Positions 4,695 to 7,145 of a DNA stretch of 7,145 nucleotides are shown one piece after another. How positions within the stretch are numbered: position 1 is the first letter of the stretch; each line of letters begins with the position of its first letter. The position numbers and the translations under genes were made by a program. The DNA comes from JBOGED01 sp050743625 (lineage in GTDB: Bacteria > Actinomycetota > Nitriliruptoria > Euzebyales > Egibacteraceae): assembly GCA_050743625.1 (NCBI GenBank), contig JBOGED010000305.1, positions 1 through 7,145 of the forward strand. The letters are read 5' to 3'. Below the pieces are notes generated by a model. The model was not told the origin of the DNA, ran no database searches, and worked only from the letters and a program-made list of their open reading frames with translations.

Positions 4695-5655
4695 CGGAGT
4701 CACCCGGCCCGGCGCGCGCGACGATGTCAAGGTAGGCCTCCTCAAGCGTCGGCACGTGCGTGCGGACCACCGTGAGCGGCGTTTCGACAGCCCGCAACAA
4801 CCGCTGCACCTCGCCGTCACCCGCGAGAATCCGGAACGGCTTCCCCTCGTCGAAACGGACGCCCCGCGCCCGCAGCTCCGCGCGCAAGCAGTCACGATCC
4901 TCTGCGTCGAGATACAGCAGCTGCCGGCCGACGAGCCGTTGGGTCAGCTCGATCGGGGTCCCCGCGGATACGACACGACCGCCAGCAATGACGCAGACCT
5001 GGTCGGCGCGCTCGGCCTCCTCCAGGTAGTGGGTGGTGAGGAACACGGTCGTGCCGCTGTCGGCCTGGACGCGGCGCAGGTACTCCCACAGATCACGGCG
5101 GCTTGCCGCGTCGAGCCCGGCGGTCGGCTCATCAAGGAAGAGCACCTCCGGCCGGTGCAGAAGGCTCCGCAGGATCTCCAGCTTGCGCTTCATCCCCCCG
5201 GATAGCGTGCGGACCGGGCGGAAGATATCCCCCTCGATCCCGAGGAGGCCGGCGAGCTCCCCGACCGCCGCACGGTAGGAGTGCGGCATGGTCTTGTACG
5301 ACGGTCGGTAGGGGAACAACCCGTAGAGGATGGCGTGCAGCCGGATGTTCTGCTCCCCGGTGAGGTTCACGTCCAGGCTGGGATGCTGAAAGAGAATCCC
5401 GACGCGGCGACGGACCGCCGCCGCGTCGCGGACGACATCGTGGCCGGCCACCCGGACTAACCCGGAGGTCGGCAAGAGGGTTGTGGTGAGCACCGAGATC
5501 GTCGTGGTCTTGCCCGCGCCGTTCGGGCCGAGCAACGCGAAGAACTCGCCGCGCCGCACGTCGAACGACACACCGTCCACGGCCTTCGTCGCCGAGCGCC
5601 GGTAGCGCTTCGCGAGTTCGTTGACCTCGACAACCCGCCCTACCACCCGCCTCAC
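4687..5655 (-). CDS. ABC transporter ATP-binding protein (DrrA-like)
   Basis: A 322-residue cytoplasmic ATPase with every catalytic motif. Walker A is GPNGAGKT (43-50), the Q-loop is ILFQHPSLD (87-95), the signature is LSGGMKRK (151-158), Walker B plus D-loop is VLFLDEPTAGLD (171-182) and the switch histidine is in LTTHYLEEAE (206-215). Residues about 245-322 form the DrrA/NodI-type C-terminal extension, ending in TLEEAYLDIVARAG. Between Q-loop and signature, FPYRPSYKTMPHSYRAAV (114-131) is longer than usual and may mark a subfamily. The frame runs open to 6024, but upstream of 5655 it is only the shadow of the divergent TrkA-C gene. GTG at 5655 and GTG at 5646 are the candidate starts, neither with a clear ribosome binding site. 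It is first in a two-gene operon with the permease. Confidence 0.9.
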   Translation of the reverse strand: MRRVVGRVVEVNELAKRYRRSATKAVDGVSFDVRRGEFFALLGPNGAGKTTTISVLTTTLLPTSGLVRVAGHDVVRDAAAVRRRVGILFQHPSLDVNLTGEQNIRLHAILYGLFPYRPSYKTMPHSYRAAVGELAGLLGIEGDIFRPVRTLSGGMKRKLEILRSLLHRPEVLFLDEPTAGLDAASRRDLWEYLRRVQADSGTTVFLTTHYLEEAERADQVCVIAGGRVVSAGTPIELTQRLVGRQLLYLDAEDRDCLRAELRARGVRFDEGKPFRILAGDGEVQRLLRAVETPLTVVRTHVPTLEEAYLDIVARAGPGDSDG

Positions 5656-5700
5656 GCTAGCAGCCGAGCGGCCAGCGGCACGGCGGCGATGATGGAGTCC
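5656..5700. promoter_or_regulatory. 45-bp divergent intergenic region
   Basis: This is the only DNA between the start of the ABC exporter operon (minus) and the start of the antiporter operon (plus). I see no convincing -35/-10 pair in either direction, so at least one promoter must extend into the opposite gene. The crowding implies that the two units could influence each other's transcription. Confidence 0.35.
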
Positions 5701-6186
5701 ATGACGAGGATCGAAGAGACGCGACTGCCAGGCGTAGGGATCCGCTATGAGTTCACGACTCGTACGGGGCGGCGCGTCGGCGTGCTCGCGCACCGGTCCG
5801 GGCATCGTGAGCTGCTCATCTACGATGACCGTGACCCGGACGCCTGCCGTGAGACCGTTCGGCTCGACGAGCACGACAGCCACACCCTCGCCGAGCTGCT
5901 CGGCGCCTCGGAGGTCAGCGCGCATCTCACCGAGCTGGCCCAGTCGGTGGAGGGCCTCATGATCGACTGGCTGCCCGTCAGTCCCCGGTCGGCATGGGTG
6001 GGATCGACGATCGGGGACACTCACCTCCGCCGCCGCACGGGCGTGTCGGTAGTCGCGGTGATCCGCGGCGAGCAGACCGTGCCCTCACCAGGCGCGGACT
6101 TTCGGTTGGCGGCGAGGGACACGGCGGTGGTCGTCGGTACCTCGGAGGGCATCCAGCGAGCGTTCGACCTGCTGCAGGGATCGTGA
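5701..6186 (+). CDS. TrkA-C domain regulatory subunit of a cation/proton antiporter (KhtT-like)
   Basis: A 161-residue cytoplasmic protein. Residues 1-85 form the N-terminal domain of KhtT-type subunits (MTRIEETRLPGVGIRYEF, then GRRVGVLAHRSG), and about 91-161 form a TrkA-C ligand-binding domain (LPVSPRSAWVGSTIGDTHLRRRTGVSVVAVIRG to DTAVVVGTSEGIQRAFDLL). There is no RCK nucleotide-binding GxGxxG domain. Known KhtT proteins gate the KhtU potassium/proton antiporter in response to pH and small ligands such as cyclic-di-AMP, and the antiporter gene follows here with a 1-base overlap. ATG codons at 5689, 5692 and 5701 are all possible. I chose 5701 because family members begin close to RIEET and GGAG lies just before it, although the spacing of three bases is short. 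Confidence 0.88.
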   Translation: MTRIEETRLPGVGIRYEFTTRTGRRVGVLAHRSGHRELLIYDDRDPDACRETVRLDEHDSHTLAELLGASEVSAHLTELAQSVEGLMIDWLPVSPRSAWVGSTIGDTHLRRRTGVSVVAVIRGEQTVPSPGADFRLAARDTAVVVGTSEGIQRAFDLLQGS

Positions 6187-7145
6187 TGGCCGCAGCCACG
6201 GCCGGCGGCGCCGAGGTCACGCTGCTGTTCGTCGAGCTGGGCGCCGTCGTGGTCGGAATGGCCCTGATCGCGCGCCTCGCGTCGTGGACGAGGTTCTCGC
6301 CGATCCCGCTCTACCTGCTCGCCGGGCTCGCGTTCGGCGACGGCGGGCTCCTACCGCTGAGACTGAGCGAGCAGTTCGTGGAGGTCGGCGCCGAGATCGG
6401 CGTCCTGTTGCTCCTGTTCATGCTCGGCCTCGAGTACACCGCGGAGGAGCTGGCGAGCAGCCTGCGCGGCAGCTTTCCCGCGGGAGTGGTGGACGCGGCG
6501 CTGAACTTCGTCCCAGGTCTCTTGGCGGGGTTCCTGCTCGGCTTCCAGCCGCTGGCGGCCGTGCTGCTGGGCGGCGTCACGTATGTCACGTCGTCGGGGA
6601 TCGCCGCCAAGACGCTGGCCGACCTGGGCCGGCTCGGCAACCATGAGACCCCCGCCGTCCTGTCGATCTTGGTCATGGAGGACCTGGCGATGGCCGTCTA
6701 CCTTCCCATCGTCGCCGTGCTGCTCGTCGGCAGCGGCGCCGTCGAGGGACTGGTCGCCGTCACCGTGGCGGTGGTCGCGGTCGCCGTCGTCCTCACCGTC
6801 GCGCTCCGTTTCGGCGAGCCGGTCAGCCGGGCGATCCACTCACACGACGACGAGGTGGTGCTGCTCACCACCTTCGGCCTCGTGCTGCTGGTCGCCGGGA
6901 TCGCCCAGCGGCTGCAGGTGTCCAGCGCGGTGGGAGCCTTCCTGGTCGGCATCGCGCTGTCAGGGCCGGTCGCCGAGAGGGCACGCACGCTGCTCGAGCC
7001 ACTGCGAGACCTGTTCGCCGCGGTCTTCTTCCTGCTCTTCGGGCTTCAGGTCGATCCGGCGTCGATCCCACCGGTGGCCGCCGCCGCGCTGGCCCTCGGC
7101 CTCGTCACCACGGCCACCAAGCTCGCGACCGGCTGGTGGGCGGCC
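6186..7145 (+). CDS. CPA2-family cation/proton antiporter (KhtU/Kef-like), 3' end missing
   Basis: The frame is open from the ATG at 6186 to the window end, giving 320 residues of a protein usually near 390-420, so the last helices are missing. It is hydrophobic throughout, with nine or more membrane segments. Family marks are SPIPLYLLAGLAFG (38-51), the GVLLLLFMLGLEY segment (72-84), the TYVTSSGIAAKTLADLG discontinuous helix (132-148), the acidic pair E165-D166 in LVMEDLAMA where Kef-type proteins have their ion-binding residues, AVGAFLVGIALSG (248-260) and the FFLLFGLQVD helix (281-290). No C-terminal RCK domain can be judged. The start overlaps the previous stop (TGATG) and AGGGA (6176-6180) precedes it by five bases, so it is cotranscribed and coupled with the regulatory subunit. 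Probable role: potassium or proton homeostasis at the cell membrane. Confidence 0.9.
   Translation, partial: MAAATAGGAEVTLLFVELGAVVVGMALIARLASWTRFSPIPLYLLAGLAFGDGGLLPLRLSEQFVEVGAEIGVLLLLFMLGLEYTAEELASSLRGSFPAGVVDAALNFVPGLLAGFLLGFQPLAAVLLGGVTYVTSSGIAAKTLADLGRLGNHETPAVLSILVMEDLAMAVYLPIVAVLLVGSGAVEGLVAVTVAVVAVAVVLTVALRFGEPVSRAIHSHDDEVVLLTTFGLVLLVAGIAQRLQVSSAVGAFLVGIALSGPVAERARTLLEPLRDLFAAVFFLLFGLQVDPASIPPVAAAALALGLVTTATKLATGWWAA

Noticed and set aside
4561..5205. A 214-codon plus-strand frame
   Set aside because: It is a shadow of the ABC ATPase gene, without motifs or a ribosome binding site.
5656..6024. N-terminal extension of the ABC ATPase to 6024
   Set aside because: It is antisense to the TrkA-C subunit gene, and family members start close to the VVEVNELAKRY segment.

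Overview
The window is GC-rich DNA with long open frames, GTG starts and G/C-ending codons. The gene content (an AfsR-type NB-ARC/TPR regulator, DrrA/DrrB-type ABC genes, and a TrkA-C plus CPA2 antiporter pair) points to an actinomycete. The genus cannot be read from this sequence.

Layout. (1) Bases 2-1534, plus strand: the C-terminal 510 residues of a STAND regulator, with the end of NB-ARC, a helical/winged region and at least four 40-residue TPRs. (2) 1535-2019: a non-coding stretch with a short hairpin, a possible 31-codon minus-strand gene with a very good ribosome binding site and a hairpin-rich leader, and two operator-like palindromes in front of the next gene. (3) 2020-2826, plus: an SRPBCC/AHSA1-type protein whose likely promoter lies inside one palindrome. 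(4) 2866-3423, minus: an unrecognised 185-residue protein ending in a winged-helix-like domain, convergent with the SRPBCC gene. (5) 3424-3896: the promoter region of that gene, then a 163-bp non-coding element with the anatomy of a MITE (29-bp imperfect terminal inverted repeats, exact 9-bp direct repeats at both edges, strong internal palindromes). (6) 3897-5655, minus: an ABC-2 exporter operon, ATPase then permease, overlapping by 8 bp. (7) 5701-7145, plus, divergent from the exporter with only 45 bp between: a KhtT-like TrkA-C regulatory subunit and a KhtU/Kef-like cation/proton antiporter, overlapping by 1 bp, the latter cut off by the window end.

How they work together. The two transport units are each a clear functional pair. 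The exporter pairs a cytoplasmic ATPase with a six-helix permease, and the antiporter pairs a ligand-sensing subunit with a membrane subunit. The other genes are single units with no evident common pathway. The most noteworthy item is the MITE-like element at 3598-3760. Next are the palindrome-covered SRPBCC promoter, which has no cognate regulator in the window, and the possible small peptide gene convergent with the TPR regulator.
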